NCBI GenBank assembly: GCA_024364735.1
Contig: JAGFNQ010008801.1
Coordinates: 53,245 to 117,244, forward strand
Length of the DNA stretch: 64,000 nucleotides
Direction of reading: 5' to 3'
From: Boesenbergia rotunda
Taxonomy: Eukaryota > Streptophyta > Magnoliopsida > Zingiberales > Zingiberaceae
Shown: piece after piece, positions 1 through 11,058 of the stretch
How the letters are laid out: each line of letters starts with the position of its first letter
Numbering within the stretch: position 1 is the stretch's first letter
Notes under the pieces: generated by a model
Seen by the model: only the letters and a program-made list of their open reading frames with translations
The model's database searches: none
Told to the model about the DNA's origin: nothing
Made by a program: the position numbers and the translations under genes

Positions 1-35
1 GGCCTTCAAAGAGCTAGATCATTGACAAGGGCGAA

Positions 36-1110
36 GTGGACCTACGAGTAGGCAACGGAGCAAGAGTTGCTGCTATTGCTGTAGGAACATATTCCTTGTT
101 TTTGCCCACTGGACTTATCTTAGAACTAGAAGAGTGCTTTTATGTACCTGCATTAACTAAGAACATTATTTCAGTATCTTGTTTGGATAAGAAAGACTTT
201 TTATTTATCATAAAGGACAAATATTGTTCATAATGCTAAATGACATGTTCTATTGTATGCACCATTAATGAATGGACTCTATGTTCTAGATCTAGAGAAC
301 CCAATCTATAACATAAATACTAAACGATTCAAACCAAATGATTTGAACCAAACATATCTCTAGCATTGTCGCTTAGGACATATAAATGAGAGTCGCATAT
401 CCCAGCTCTATAAGGATGGATTACTGGACTCATTTGATTTTGAATCATATGAGACATGTGAATCTTGTCTTCTAGGCATGATGACCAAGACTCCATTTAG
501 TAGACACGACGAAAGAGCGACAGAGTTGTTAGGACTCATACATACTGATGTATGTGGCCCTTTCAATGTCGCAGCTAGAGGAGACTATCAGTACTTCATC
601 ACTTTCACTGATGATATCAGTAGATATGACTATGTGTATCTTATGAGACATAAGTCAGAATCCTTTGAAAAGTTCAAAGAATTCAAGAGTGAAGTACAAA
701 ATCAACTTGGCAAAAGTATTAAGATGTTTCGATCAGATCGAGGTGGTCAATACCTTAGCCAAGAGTTTCATGACCATCTAGCAGAGTGTGGGATCATATC
801 CCAACTCACTCCACCTGGAACACCACAGTGGAATGGTGTGTCCGAGCGAAGAAATCGTACTCTATTAGATATGGTACGATCGATGATGAGTCAGACAGAT
901 CTTCCTACTTCCTTCTGGGGATTCGCTCTAGAGACAGCTCTTTTCACACTTAACCGAGTTCCATCAAAGGCCGTCATAAAGACACCATATACGATATGGA
1001 CTGGGAAGAGTCCCACGATGTCTTTTATGAATATTTGGGGTTGTGAGGCTTATGTTCAACGTCAAGTCTCAGATAAACTAGGAGCCAAATCTGATAATGG
1101 CTATTTTTAG
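36..1110 (+). pseudogene. H pol: protease end, GAG-pre-integrase and integrase
   Basis: The first frame (36-233) matches the segment between protease and integrase of copia polyproteins. A decayed stretch follows in which the zinc-binding HCRLGH motif is still readable near 365-385. The frame 478-1110 is the integrase core. Its catalytic acidic residues are visible as HTDVCGPF (about residue 23), FRSDRGGQY (about residue 87) and NGVSERRNRT (about residue 120), the D,D,E arrangement of retroviral integrases. A frameshift near 1110 ends the frame in the middle of the C-terminal GYF..KGY motif, which continues in another frame just downstream. Stops at 231-233 and between 234 and 470 show the gene is dead. 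Confidence 0.85.
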
Positions 1111-3035
1111 GATATCCCAAGGAAACAAAGGGATATTACTTTTACAATCCCACACTAGGCAAAGTGTTTGTCGCTAGAAATGGCGTTTTTCTGGAAAAAG
1201 AGTTTATTTCTAAAAGAACTAGTGGGAGTAAAATCCATCTTGAAGAAGTTCAAGATACAGATAGCACTGAGGCCTTAATGGACATTGAACAGGCACCACA
1301 AGATGTTGTGGAATATGAGGTTGTTGCACAAGAAGTTGTGGAACAACAAGCTGTTCAAGTAGACCAACCTCCTAGCAGATCTGATAGGATACGTCATCAG
1401 CCTGAGAGATACTCTTTTCTCTTGTCTGACCATGATGACGTTACGCTCATTGAGTTGAATGAGCCTACATCCTATCAAGAAGCTGTGATGAGCCCAGATT
1501 CTGAGAAATGGCTAGAAGCCATGAGGTCTGAAATGGAATCCATGTACACTAACCAAGTATGTACTTTGGTTGATCCATCTGAGAGGATTAAACCCATTGG
1601 GTGTAAGTGGGTCTTTAGAAGAAAGACTAACATGGATGGACTCATGCATACCTATAAAGGGTGATTGATAGCTAAAGGTTTCAAGCAAATTCATAGTATC
1701 GACTATGATGAAACTTTTTCACCAGTTGCGATGCTTAAGACTATTCGGATCATGCTTGCTATTGCAGCTTACCATGATTACGAGATCTGACAGATGGATG
1801 TCAAAATCGCATTCCTAAATGGGAATCTACTCGAGGATGTGTACATGACACAACCTGAGGGTTTTGTAGATCCAGAGCATGCTGGAAAGGTATGTAAGTT
1901 GCAAAGGTCCATTTATGGGCTGAAGCAAGCATCTCGAAGCTGGAATCTTCGATTCGATGATGCAATCAAAGCGTTTGGTTTCATCAAGAATGAAGATGAA
2001 CCCTGTGTCTACAAGAGGGTTAGTGGGAGCATAGTTATCTTCCTGATCTTGTATGTAGATGACATACTCCTCATTGGGAATGATATCCCTTCACTACAGT
2101 CTGTAAAGATGTGGCTAGAGAATTGTTTCTCAATGAAAGACTTAGGTGAAGCAGCCTATATCCTAGGCATCAAGATCTATAGAGATAGATCTAAGAGATT
2201 GCTTGGCTTAAGTCAGAGTACATATATTAACAAGGTGCTTAATCGTTTTGCCATGCAGAATTCCAAGAAGGGATTTCTGCCAATGTCATATGGTGTGAGT
2301 CTTTCGAAGACTCAAGGTCCCTCTTCTAAGGAGGAGAGAGACCGTATGGATCAGATCCCTTATGCATCCGCTATAGGGTCTATCATGTACGCCATGTTTT
2401 GTACTCGTCCAGATGTCTCGTATGCTTTGAGCATGACGAGCAGGTACCAGTCAGATCCAGGTGAAAGTCATTGGACAGCTTTCAAGAATATTCTTAAGTA
2501 CTTACGAAGGACGAAAGAATATTTCTTGATATTTGGAGGCGATGAGGAGCTAGCTGTAAAGGGTTACAGTGACGCAAGCTTCCAAATAGACAGGGATGAC
2601 TTTAGATCACAGTCAGGGTATGTATTTTGCCTGAATGGTGGCGCTGTGAGCTGGAAAAGTCCGAAGCAGGACACATGCGCAGATTCTACAACAGAGGCCG
2701 AGTATATTGCCGCGTCTGAGGTGGCAAAAGAGTCTATTTGGATCCGGAAGGTCATTACAGAGCTTGGTGTGGTTCCTAGCATAGCAGACCCGATAGACCT
2801 CTATTGTGACAACAATGGGGCTATTGCGCAGGCTAAGGAACCTCGCTCTCATCAGTAAACCAAACACATACTACGACGCTTCTATCTCATTCAAGAGATC
2901 ATCGATAGAGGAGATGTGAGGATATGCAGAGTACACACTGATTCTAACATTGCAGATCATTTGACCAAGGCTTTGGCACAAAAGAAGCATGATGGTCATA
3001 CCTGGTCACTGGGTATTAGATATTACAGTGATTGA
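1111..3035 (+). pseudogene. H pol: integrase tail, reverse transcriptase and RNase H
   Basis: The frame 1164-1664 holds the acidic integrase tail and the start of reverse transcriptase (GCKWVFRRKTN), ending at a stop (1662-1664) where copia elements read through to the LIAKGF motif. A second in-frame stop lies just before QMDVKIAFLNG (near 1790). The frame 1794-2858 then runs through YGLKQASR and the catalytic YVDD at about 2052-2063 into RNase H, with GYSDASF, the glutamate in STTEAEYIA, and LYCDNNGA. A stop at 2856-2858 cuts off the C-terminal tail, which is still readable to 3035 (ADHLTKAL). Except for the stops the protein is well conserved, so inactivation looks recent. RNase H shows the usual D, E, D residues. 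Confidence 0.88.
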
Positions 3036-3045
3036 CACAAGTGCT

Positions 3046-3055
3046 AGTGGGAGAT
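3046..3055 (+). promoter_or_regulatory. Polypurine tract of element H
   Basis: AGTGGGAGAT lies directly before the TG that opens the 3' LTR. This is the normal position and composition of the plus-strand primer of copia elements. Confidence 0.8.
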
Positions 3056-4833
3056 TGTTAGTAGGAGCCCTAGGGCCAATCATATGATGATTGACTAGGG
3101 ACATTTTGTATCATATTCTATCATTAATAAAGGCATGTTTGGTTATTATACTTACTTTGTATTTGTGCCAAATAACTAAGTATAATAATGTCCTTGTGTT
3201 GTAGGTTCTTATCTATATTATATCGATTGGTTGAATCGATAGTGAGATAATGTAGAGAACACTATACTAAATTATTCCTAGTCAAGCATTAATATTCAGG
3301 GACAATATTAATGAATGGAGACTAGCATGTAGGTTAACTGATGACTTGAACTCACAAGTCACGGATATGTGATATCAAGTTGACACATGGGTATACATTG
3401 GAGAATGTGTACTGAATGATCCGCCATGAGAAAGTTTCATAGATTGTCATATGAGTATCATAAACTTTTTCATGTGACTATTGGTATGAATAGTCCTTAG
3501 ACCTGAAGTCACTACGGTTCCCTACATAAGGAGTTATGTACTTTGGTATCGTCAAACGTCACCCGTAACAGGGTGGACTATAAAGGCGATCACTGGGTAT
3601 GTAATGAATTATGCGAACAGATGTGAGTGATGTAGATGGGATCTATCCCTCCCATATGACAGGAGCGATATCTGTGGGCCCCATGATCGAGTAGGACTAC
3701 TGAAACGCATGGTCATGCTCAAATGAGTCAATATGAGATATTGAGCTCATTTGTTTGAGTGAGTCTACTCAGAGATCAAGAAACACAAGATTGATTGAGG
3801 ATGACACTGTCTATGCCTTATTGGTCAATCTATATATCAAGGATAGAAGGACAAGGTCATACACTATCATAGTCATGGAGGTTTAGTCGGATCTCGACTT
3901 TTCTTGTTACTTGGGTAGCAATGATGCATTGCTAGATGTCGCTCATTGCTTATGTGTCTAAGGTGCTTAGGCGCATTGCCAACGTCACAAGAGCCTATTG
4001 GGTCACACACTAAGGACATGATGCTTCGGGAAGTCCAAGCCCGAGTTGGGAACTCGGGAAGCCCGAGCCCGAGTTGGGAACTCGGGAAGTCCGATCGGGA
4101 GCCCGAGCTGGGAGCTCGGCAGACTGGGTCGACGCTCGGCAGACTGGGTCGGTGCTCGGCAGACTGGGTCGGCGCTCGGCAGGCTAGGTCGGAGCTCGGC
4201 AGACTGGGTCGGGAGCTCGGTACTCGGGAAACTTGGTCAGGAGACCTAGTCGGAAGCCCGAGTGGCCCGATCGGGATTACAAGGGAAATTCATTAAAGTG
4301 TTTAATGAAGGGAAAAAGAAAAGATTCTTTTCTTGCATGGGAAAAGATGAAGAGTCACATGAAAAGATGTGCTCTTTATTGGTATTAATGAAGGAAGCCA
4401 AAGAGACACAAACCTCTTCATATTCATGGGATGAATATAAAAGAGGGCTTTGTGACTTTGGATGAGGTCTTCTTCTCCCTACTCCTTCTTCCCTTTCTTT
4501 TTCCCTCCCTCATCTTCCTCTTTTGGCCGAAACCCTATTGTAGGGTTCTTGGGGTTCTGCGAGCTACCTCAAGTTGCTAGCACAACTAAGGCAGTTCTCC
4601 CGAAGTTGAGAGATTGTGCCCGTGTGGATACGAATAGAGGCACGGACACTTGAACGTGCAAGAGATCCGGTGCACCTTGGACGAGCAGGATAAGCAAAGG
4701 GCACGCTCCAAAGGTATATCTTCTTTAGAAGTAGATGTAGATCAACTTCGTATGAGTTTTTCTTTCGCATGGATCGCTCAAGGGTTCTTGTTTTCCCTGC
4801 GTTTTTGTGTTTTGGTGCCGGGAGAACCCAACA
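3056..4833 (+). repeat. 3' LTR of element H
   Basis: It begins TGTTAGTAGGAGCC after the polypurine tract and ends GAGAACCCAACA, giving a TG...CA repeat of 1778 bp. The start is confirmed by a second copy of the same sequence at 42482. The 3' end is inferred from the CA terminus and from the immediate start of T1 RNase H coding sequence on the other strand. Small plus-strand frames inside (3946-4296, 4046-4249 and others) only read through the G+C-rich repeat and are not genes. Confidence 0.82.
4028..4245 (+). repeat. G+C-rich short tandem and inverted repeats in the H LTR
   Basis: Two kinds of repeat adjoin. At 4045-4125 are imperfect palindromes built from CCCGAGTT..AACTCGGG and CCCGAGCT..AGCTCGG. 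At about 4116-4210 are four or five head-to-tail copies of an 18-20-bp unit, CTCGGCAGACTGGGTCGG, some with a single-base change. The sequence stands out from its A+T-rich surroundings. Confidence 0.8.
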
Positions 4834-5261
4834 CATAGTGCAAGGGAGCTCGTAAATTTGGCTAGCTCATCTGCCTTGACATTATTAGCTCGAGATATCT
4901 TCTGCAAAACAACTTCAGTGAAAGAAGACCTCAGTTGCTCATATATGGTCACATACCTCTACAGGCGCTCATTTTTAACTTTGAGCTCTCCTTTTAGCTG
5001 CTGATCTACTAGCTGAGAATCCGAGTGCAAGATAACCCAAGCAGCTCCCACTTGCTTGGCCGCTTGGAGGCCCGCTAGGATCGCCTCATATTCGGCTTCA
5101 TTATTGGTGGTTCGAAAGTTGAGTCGAATAGATAGTTGCAGTACATCTCCTTTAGGAGAAATCATCAGAACCTCGACCCCACTATGCTTGTTATTGGAGG
5201 AGCCATCAACATAAATTTTCCACACTTCATCAGCTTCAGGTCCTGAGATAGCTTCGAGCAT
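4834..5261 (-). pseudogene. T1 second (Tat-type) RNase H, C-terminally truncated by H
   Basis: The minus-strand frame 5261-4959 begins at a methionine before WKIYVDGSSNNK and continues through TTNNEAEYEAILAGLQAA and VILHSDSQLVDQQLKGE. The catalytic acids are in VDG, EAEYEA and SDSQ. A neighbouring frame (4952-4838) continues with the C-terminal half (RANNVKADELAK), so there is a frameshift at about 4955. The coding sequence stops abruptly at 4834 at the LTR of H, which shows where H integrated. Confidence 0.85.
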
Positions 5262-6165
5262 AAAGTTAACTAGAGCTTGAGCCTTGATAGCGGTTCGGGG
5301 TGATACTCAATTTCATACTCACTCAACTCTATCATCCACTTGATCAGTTGTCCCGAGGCCTCTAGATTTGTGAGGAAGCGCCCGAGTAGACTATTAGTAA
5401 GCACTACGATGGGATGCGCTAAAAAATATGGTCGCAACCTTCATGGTATTAATACTAAGGCATATGTCAACTTCTCCAGGGTAGTATAGTAAGTCTCTAC
5501 CTCTTTGAGAAGGTGCCCAAAGAAATAAATAGGATACTGAGTAGTACCCTCTTCACGATTAAGTGCAGAGCTTACAGCTTGCTCAGCTGCAGACAAGTAG
5601 ACAAACAGCGTTTCACCTTTCAGCGGCTAAATAGGATGGGGAGTTCAGAGAGATATGCTTTTAAATCTGTAAAAGCCTTCTCGCATTGATCATCCCATTC
5701 AAATTTGACAGCTTTCCTCAAAATTTTGAAGAATGACAAAGTTCTGTCAGCAGATCTGGAGATGAACCGGGACAGAGCTGTAATTCTGCCATCAAACCAC
5801 TGTACGTCTTTGAAATTGCGAGGAGATGACATGTTGAGGATAGCTTGCACTTTCTCATAATTAGCCTCAATTACTCTGATATTGACTAGTACAACATTCG
5901 CTAGCCACGTTGGGAATTAAACTTCGCTGATATGCTCGGCATTCAACAACTTTGCAACCTCATCCCTGATTATCTTGTCTTGCTCTGGAGCAATGTGTCT
6001 GGCCTCTGCTTCACCGGTCGGCCTCCTGGGGTGATGATATGCAACCGATGTGTGGCCAAGGCGGGAGGGACTCCTTTGATTTCTTCAGTAGCCCATGTGA
6101 ACACATCCCGATGGTCCATCAAACAGTTGATCAACCGGCTTCTAAGTTCTGGCACAAGATCAGCA
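5262..6165 (-). pseudogene. T1 reverse transcriptase with its catalytic core deleted, plus RT-linked RNase H
   Basis: Reading 6165 to 5895 gives the N-terminal RT region (HRDVFTWATEEIKGVPP, then LHIITPGGRPVKQ and a frameshifted IRDEVAKLLNAEHI). At about 5885-5895 the sequence jumps directly to the region that follows the polymerase active site (EANYEKVQAILNMSSPRNFKDVQ, frame 5850-5620). The whole middle of the enzyme, including the expected YVDD box, is missing. The RT-linked RNase H (LSAAEQAVSSALNREEG, HLLKEVETYYTTLEK) can be followed from about 5615 to 5290 in broken frames. Confidence 0.8.
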
Positions 6166-6640
6166 GCAATTCTTGTTATTCCTCCAACCTGTTGAGGATG
6201 AATTTGTACTTATTCGCTCTCGACCTTCCAGCATTCCTCTTTGGCTCCTTCTTTTTTTCGAGGATTGGCTAGGTCGATTTGCAAAGCTTCATGGGTCCTT
6301 GGATTCTTGCGGACTTCTGTTCTAACTTCCCTACTATAGTATCGTCGGGAACCACTCGCTCTCCCACCAAAAATTTGATCTTTTGGTGGTAGACTGAGAC
6401 CACCGCCTGAAATAAGCTGAGCACTGGTCGACCTCGAATAGCATTTTAAGATGATGGAGCATCCACAATCATGAAGGAAGTCCTCCTTGTCCTCTGTAGC
6501 GTGTCGTCCCTCAAAGATAGAGACAGTGAGATCTGTCCCATAGGCTGCACTCGGTATCCGGTGAAGCTGAAGAGCGGAGTGAAGACTGGATGCAACTCAT
6601 CCTCGTTGACTTACATCTGGTTCAGCGCCGCCTAGTACAA
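6166..6640 (-). other. T1 pol linker between protease and RT, no continuous frame
   Basis: This stretch lies between the recognisable protease and RT motifs of T1. I could not follow one frame through it. The small open frames here on both strands have no recognisable domain and are taken as decay of the polyprotein. Confidence 0.5.
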
Positions 6641-6664
6641 GATGATGACGGTTCAGTGCCGCCT
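6603..6664 (+). repeat. Short direct duplication inside T1
   Basis: The segment GGTTCAGCGCCGCCTAGTAC with the following AAGATGATGAC occurs at about 6610-6640 and again, with GTGCCGCC, at about 6650-6680. It is a tandem duplication of roughly 40 bp just upstream (in plus coordinates) of the protease active-site region and probably a replication slip. Confidence 0.6.
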
Positions 6665-6929
6665 AGTACAAGATGATGACGGAGCTACCTGTATCCACAA
6701 AGATGCGTTTAACCTTATAATTAGCTATTCGAGCGAATATTACTAGTGTATCTTTGTGAGGGGCTTGCACATCCTCAAGATCGTTAGGGCCAAAGGAGAT
6801 GGCAGGGCCCTGATGCTTCTCCCTATCAGTCCCGATGGTGTAGTTTTCTAGCCGATGGGTATGGGTCTTCCTTGCCCGATGAGAGTCTCCTCTAGTCGGA
6901 CCTCCTGAGATTACTCCCACATGGCTCAA
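6663..6929 (-). pseudogene. T1 aspartic protease
   Basis: The minus-strand frame ends in KVKRIFVDTGSSVIILY. The D-T-G-S-S triad is the active site of retroviral-type aspartic proteases, and the flanking IFVDTGSS wording is standard for Tat-type gypsy polyproteins. The preceding residues (ISFGPNDLEDVQAPHKDTLVIFARIANYKV) are the usual protease N-terminus. The frame stops soon after the active site, consistent with decay. Confidence 0.8.
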
Positions 6930-7016
6930 TGGAGGTCCGCGAGCCGGAGCCTTGCCTTTCTTGGGATCCCTTTCAGTGGAGATGGACTGGTGGCACTATC
7001 TCCCGATTTCTTCCTG

Positions 7017-8263
7017 TCAAGGGTGACGGGGGCTGACGCCTAGATATGTCCTCCCTCGACTGTCGTCATGAGGGAAAGGGCTTTGGCGAGGAGATCGTTG
7101 TCGATACCCTGCTTTGTTCCACCTTTTGCGGGGCTTGGCATCCGAGCCCTTAGATCTCCTCTTCTTCAAGGTGTAACACTCTTCTGTAGAGTGAGTTGTG
7201 CTTCCATGGAAGTTATAGTACTTCTTCGGTGGCTCGGGTCCTTCAGTGTCGATTGTCTCCACCAACCTCTTCTTATCGATCCAGTGATCCTTTCCGGAGC
7301 GAGGATCTTTTTTCGAGTTAGAGCAGGTGGTTCTCTTCTCTCGGATCGTACCGAGATTTGGATAGGGACTCCCGTCGAATTTTTGCGACGGGTGTGCTGC
7401 ATCTCCTCCACATTGACATGCTTGACCGACCGCCCCAATAGATCATCAAGCTGGCCGGCGATTTCTTCACCAGTGGTCAAAAGAAATCTCCTTCAGAGAG
7501 TCCTTGAGTGAAGGCGCTGATGAGTATCTCTGAAGTGGCTATCGGCATGTCCTGCGCCACCCAATTGAATTGTTGGATATAGTCCTTCAGTGGTTCTTTG
7601 CTCTTCTGCTTCAGGGCGAACAGGTTCAAAGTCGTCTTCTGGTATCGCCGACTGTTGGCGAAGTAGTGTAAGAAGACGATTTTAAACTCCAGAAAAATGT
7701 TTATCGAATTTTGAGGCAGCCTCTGAAACCATCTGTGGGCGGCCCTTGATAAAGTGTTCAGGAACATCTAGCACTTCACACCATCTGTATATTGGTGTAG
7801 CAGAGCCGCGTTCTCAAACTTGCAGATGTAGTCCTCCAGATCCGTCTTTCCATCGTAATCAGCAATTCCTGGATTGCAAAACTTCTTGGGCATGGGATCC
7901 GTTATGATGTCTGGAGAAAAAGGAGTAGATGGAGATTTTAGGAGAACTTTAGCGGCCTTGATCTTCCCTATCCATTCTCCTGTCGTAAAATGTCGGAGGT
8001 AGCGGAATGTGCCATCTCCATTTCTCGCATTTAATCTCACCTGGGCACTGAGGTTATCATTGTCAGCCCACCCCCGGTGGCGAGACGGATCTTCGATTTT
8101 GATTGTGTGAGACCGACATTCTTGGGATTTCGGCTTGCACCGGTGCCACTCGTTGCGAGGTGGCTTGTTCGATCTGATGCTGCTCCAGCGCTCCTCGGAC
8201 AGCGTTGGCAACTAAGCGGTCCAACTCCTCCAGCGTCAAAATGATGGGTTGTCCCTCCATCAC
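7017..8263 (-). pseudogene. T1 gag
   Basis: The minus-strand start at 8263 (MMEGQPIILTLEELDRLV) lies about 25 bases after the primer-binding site and fits a gag N-terminus. Frames then shift: 8211-7768 carries the start of the capsid-like domain (DYDGKTDLEDYICKFENAALLHQYTD), 7767-7477 carries its core (LSRAAHRWFQRLPQNSI, SKEPLKDYIQQFNW), 7480-7166 and 7265-7017 carry the basic tail. One cysteine-histidine remnant (CYTLKKRR) sits where a zinc knuckle would end. At least three frameshifts or stops break the gene. Confidence 0.8.
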
Positions 8264-8289
8264 GGTGTTCCTTTTGGTGCTTTGATGTT

Positions 8290-8308
8290 TCCCACAGACG
8301 GCGCTAAA
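8290..8308 (-). promoter_or_regulatory. Primer-binding site of T1
   Basis: On the minus strand the bases after the LTR read AGTTTAGCGCCGTCTGTGGG. The GCGCCGTCTGTGGG core is the usual primer-binding region of plant Tat-type and related gypsy elements. It lies between the LTR terminus at 8311 and the gag start at 8263. Confidence 0.65.
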
Positions 8309-8310
8309 CT

Positions 8311-8943
8311 TGTTCCGAATGCGAACGACGGGGATGGCGAATCACCAAAGCGCAACCCACGGCGACGATGATGGGGAGAGGATGTCGATGCCTACAAGAT
8401 TAACACAAGCGTAAAAGGAATGCACTGGAAGATTTTCTGGTAGAGCCCTCTCCGACACTTAAGTCAGAATTCTCACTTTTTAGGAGAATAACGAGGAATC
8501 AAACTGCTATAATTCTGGAAAACTTACCCCCTTTACCTGGGTACCGAGGCATCTTATATACCTGATGTCTTCCTCACACATGTCCTCACGTCCTCCTCCA
8601 CGTTCCTTAATCATCGGTTACTTGATAGTTGTTCTCTTCTGGTAACGGCCACAATAACTATTAATGCCTTAATTATCGTGCGTTACGAACAATAATTACC
8701 TAATGTCTTTTCTGTTTTGGAAGGAGGAGCGGGTGCTTGAACCTTGCTTTCTTATCCCTATGTTGATCTTTAAGCTCCACTCTCTCGAGTCAGTCTCAAA
8801 GTCTTATCTCCCGAGCTGACTTCTGGGCCTTCTTACGTTCTCCCGAGATAGTCCCGGGAGCCCGATTCATGGTCTGACCTCGGGGACTTTCTTCCGTTCT
8901 CCCGAGATAGTCTTGGGAGCACGATTCACGGAGATTAACATAT
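8311..8943 (-). repeat. T1 5' LTR, proximal part
   Basis: In plus orientation it starts TGTTCCGAATGCG next to the primer-binding site. The part up to about 8943 contains two copies of an inverted-repeat unit, CTCCCGAGATAGTCCCGGGAG-like, followed by a CCTCGGGGAC box. The same unit reappears at 13830-13880 on the other side of the CACTA element, which shows the LTR was split. The junction near 8936-8944 lacks the CACTA terminus, so some sequence has been lost. Confidence 0.65.
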
Positions 8944-9354
8944 AATTCTGGAGTTTGTGTTAAAGGATATATCGACAACAACAACACAGAGTTTGATTAT
9001 TATGGTAGACTTGAAGAAATCATAGAGATTGAATATCCTGCATTACCTATAAAACGGTGTGTGTTGTTCAAATGTTCATGGTATGATCTGACCCCAAGAA
9101 CAGGTACAAGAATACATCCAAACTATAAATTAGTGGAGGTTAATAAAAATAAAAAGTTTAAAAAATTTGAACCTTTTATTTTTGGGGTACAAGCGAGTCA
9201 AGTTTTTTATCTTGAATACCCTATGAAAAAAAGGAGATCTAGTGAATGGTTGTCTGTTTGTCGAATGAAGCCTCGCTCGACTATAGAAATGCCGAACACC
9301 ATCACTGCTCAAAATCATGATGCATTTGAGAATGACGAAGTAGAGAGACATTGA
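8944..9354 (+). pseudogene. CACTA TNP2-type transposase, C-terminal DUF4216-like fragment
   Basis: Reading from 8944 in frame gives NSGVCVKG, then a YYGRLEEIIEIEY segment, then VLFKCSWYDLTPRTG, PFIFGVQASQVFYLEYP and a stop at 9352-9354. This succession (NSG, YYG, FKC.WYD, F....Q..QVFY.) is typical of the domain at the C-terminal end of plant TNP2 transposases. The catalytic part upstream is absent, lost at the deletion junction next to the T1 LTR. Confidence 0.8.
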
Positions 9355-9621
9355 ATTGATTCACAACTTCCATCCACGTCTGAATTACTGTAGATGTTAA
9401 TGTGGCTTACGAGGATATAGATGATGAAGAGATGCCCAGCAGTGAGGATCTTGTTGGACTATCAGAGTCTAGTGAGGAGGACATCGCTACTAATGATATA
9501 TAAATAGTGTCATTATTATTCATCTAGTAAGTGATGTGTTGTTATATTTATTGTATTTTTATTACTCTGTTACTCACCTTTATTATGATGTGTTGTTATA
9601 TATTATTTTGCAGACATTTCT
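9355..9621 (+). other. Spacer between the two CACTA genes
   Basis: The first part encodes an acidic stretch in a shifted frame (YEDIDDEEMPSSEDL region at about 9400-9500) that probably belongs to the transposase tail. The rest is A+T-rich with a duplicated GATGTGTTGTTATAT motif (9530-9548 and 9587-9603). No separate gene is seen. Confidence 0.5.
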
Positions 9622-11058
9622 ATGGCAGATCAGCAGCCAATGATTCCCCGTGGCCATCGAGTTTTATTCATTGTTGGAGATGTGTAAGTATTTGTTGTTA
9701 GATGTAATTATTGTTCATATATTATTTTTTATATCTTATATTGATATGTTTATTTTTGGTTATGCAGTTTTACATCAGATGGTCTAGGGTTTCAAATTAT
9801 ATTACAAGTAAATTTAAAGAACGAGCTTGCAGATCTACAACATGGAGGCATGTAGATCAAGAAATGAAGACTTTTTATTATAATGAATTTGTTGTAAGTA
9901 AAATCAATATATCTTTGATTTTTATATTATATTTACCCATTACTATGTTAAATTTTGAATTTATAATTGCAAAAAAGATATACATGGGAGGAGGGCCAGG
10001 AGGTTATTTTAAAGCAACATGGAATAATTATTGTGCCAAGCTTTACAAAGACTACCTCAACTATATCAGAAAAAATGACGTAAAATCGATGTATGTTCCT
10101 GAGGAGATATGGGGTGCATGGACGGCCACCTGGGCTGAGCAGAGGTGGAAAGATAATGTCGATAAGGCTCGAGCTAAAAGAAACACCAAGCCAGGTGGCC
10201 CAAGTACTAGGACTGCTCAACATACGTTTGGTTCCAAATCTATGGTAGAGCATGCTCTTGATTTGGTGAGTTTAATTTAATGTTGGCACGAAATATCATT
10301 TATTATCATACTTGTATGATATTTGTCTAATATATATTTGTATACAGGAACGAGAATTAGCTCGACCGCCCACTAGTATGGGGAGGTCTTTATGAGGACG
10401 CACAAGAAAAAAGATGGCACATTCGTAGATTCTCGTTCTGCGGCCATCCATGTAAGAACATTATTTTGTGTTTATTTTAGTTACATTTTAGTACGATTCA
10501 TCGAATTACTTATTAATCATGTTATATTTTACAATATAGGCGGAAATGACCGAGAGAGTCGCTCAGACATCTCAGCCTGCAGAAGAGGGGGGAGAGTCTC
10601 AATCTCTATCCACCGAGGCACTTAATGACATATATTATGATGTTGTCGGTGGATGGACAAAGAACTCTACCATCTACGGCCTTGGCTCTCAGGCCAGAGT
10701 TGCATTTGATGATCGCTTGAGGGCTCCGATGGGTTGATCCAGTTACCTTTCATCTTATTCGAATGAGATGCATAGAATATTAGAAGAAAATCGAGATCTG
10801 CGCAGTCAAGTTCAAACGGTGCGAGGAGAGATGGCGCAATGGATGACCGCTGAGAATGAGAGGAGGGTCGCTGATGAAGCGGCGAGGGCAGTTGATGAAG
10901 CGGCGAGGGCAGCTGAAGCAGCAAGGAGAGATAAGGAGCATCAGCAGATTATTACATAAAATAGAGATCTCATAAGTCGTATGCAATTCCTCCTAGATGG
11001 CTTGCCTCGTCCGCCATCACAGGACGCCCTAGGGCCCTCTCATCCACCGGCTGATTAA
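9622..11058 (+). pseudogene. CACTA second gene, plant transposase_24 (TNPA-like) family
   Basis: An ATG at 9622 opens MADQQPMIPRGHRVLF and is followed by a GTAAGT donor at about 9683. Further exons with matching GT/AG borders are about 9767-9892 (ITSKFKERACRSTTWRHV..EMKTFYYNEF), 9971-10264 (KATWNNYCAKLYKDYL..YVPEEIWGAWTATW..KARAKRN), 10348-10452 and from 10541. The last contains a run of EAARA repeats predicted to form a coiled coil, ending at a stop at 11056-11058. The order matches the PF03004 family, whose products bind subterminal repeats in related elements. An extra base near 10390 shifts the KKDGTFVDSRSA segment, and stops at 10736 and 10959 show decay. Confidence 0.75.

Larger units (their letters stand above)
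1..4833 (+). mobile_element. Ty1/copia element H, 3' portion, cut by the window start
   Basis: The order pre-integrase, integrase, reverse transcriptase, RNase H, polypurine tract, LTR on the plus strand is that of a Ty1/copia element. The 5' LTR, gag and most of the protease lie before the window. The element ends at a CCCAACA terminus (4833). Directly after it the minus-strand RNase H of gypsy element T1 begins in mid-gene, so H inserted into T1. The 5-bp target duplication cannot be checked because the left end is missing. A 122-bp piece of the same LTR recurs at 42482-42603. Confidence 0.85.

Noticed and set aside
3946..4296. Two overlapping plus-strand frames (also 4046-4249) rich in Gly, Ser and Arg.
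   Set aside because: They only read through the short G+C-rich repeat of the H LTR in two frames; no domain.
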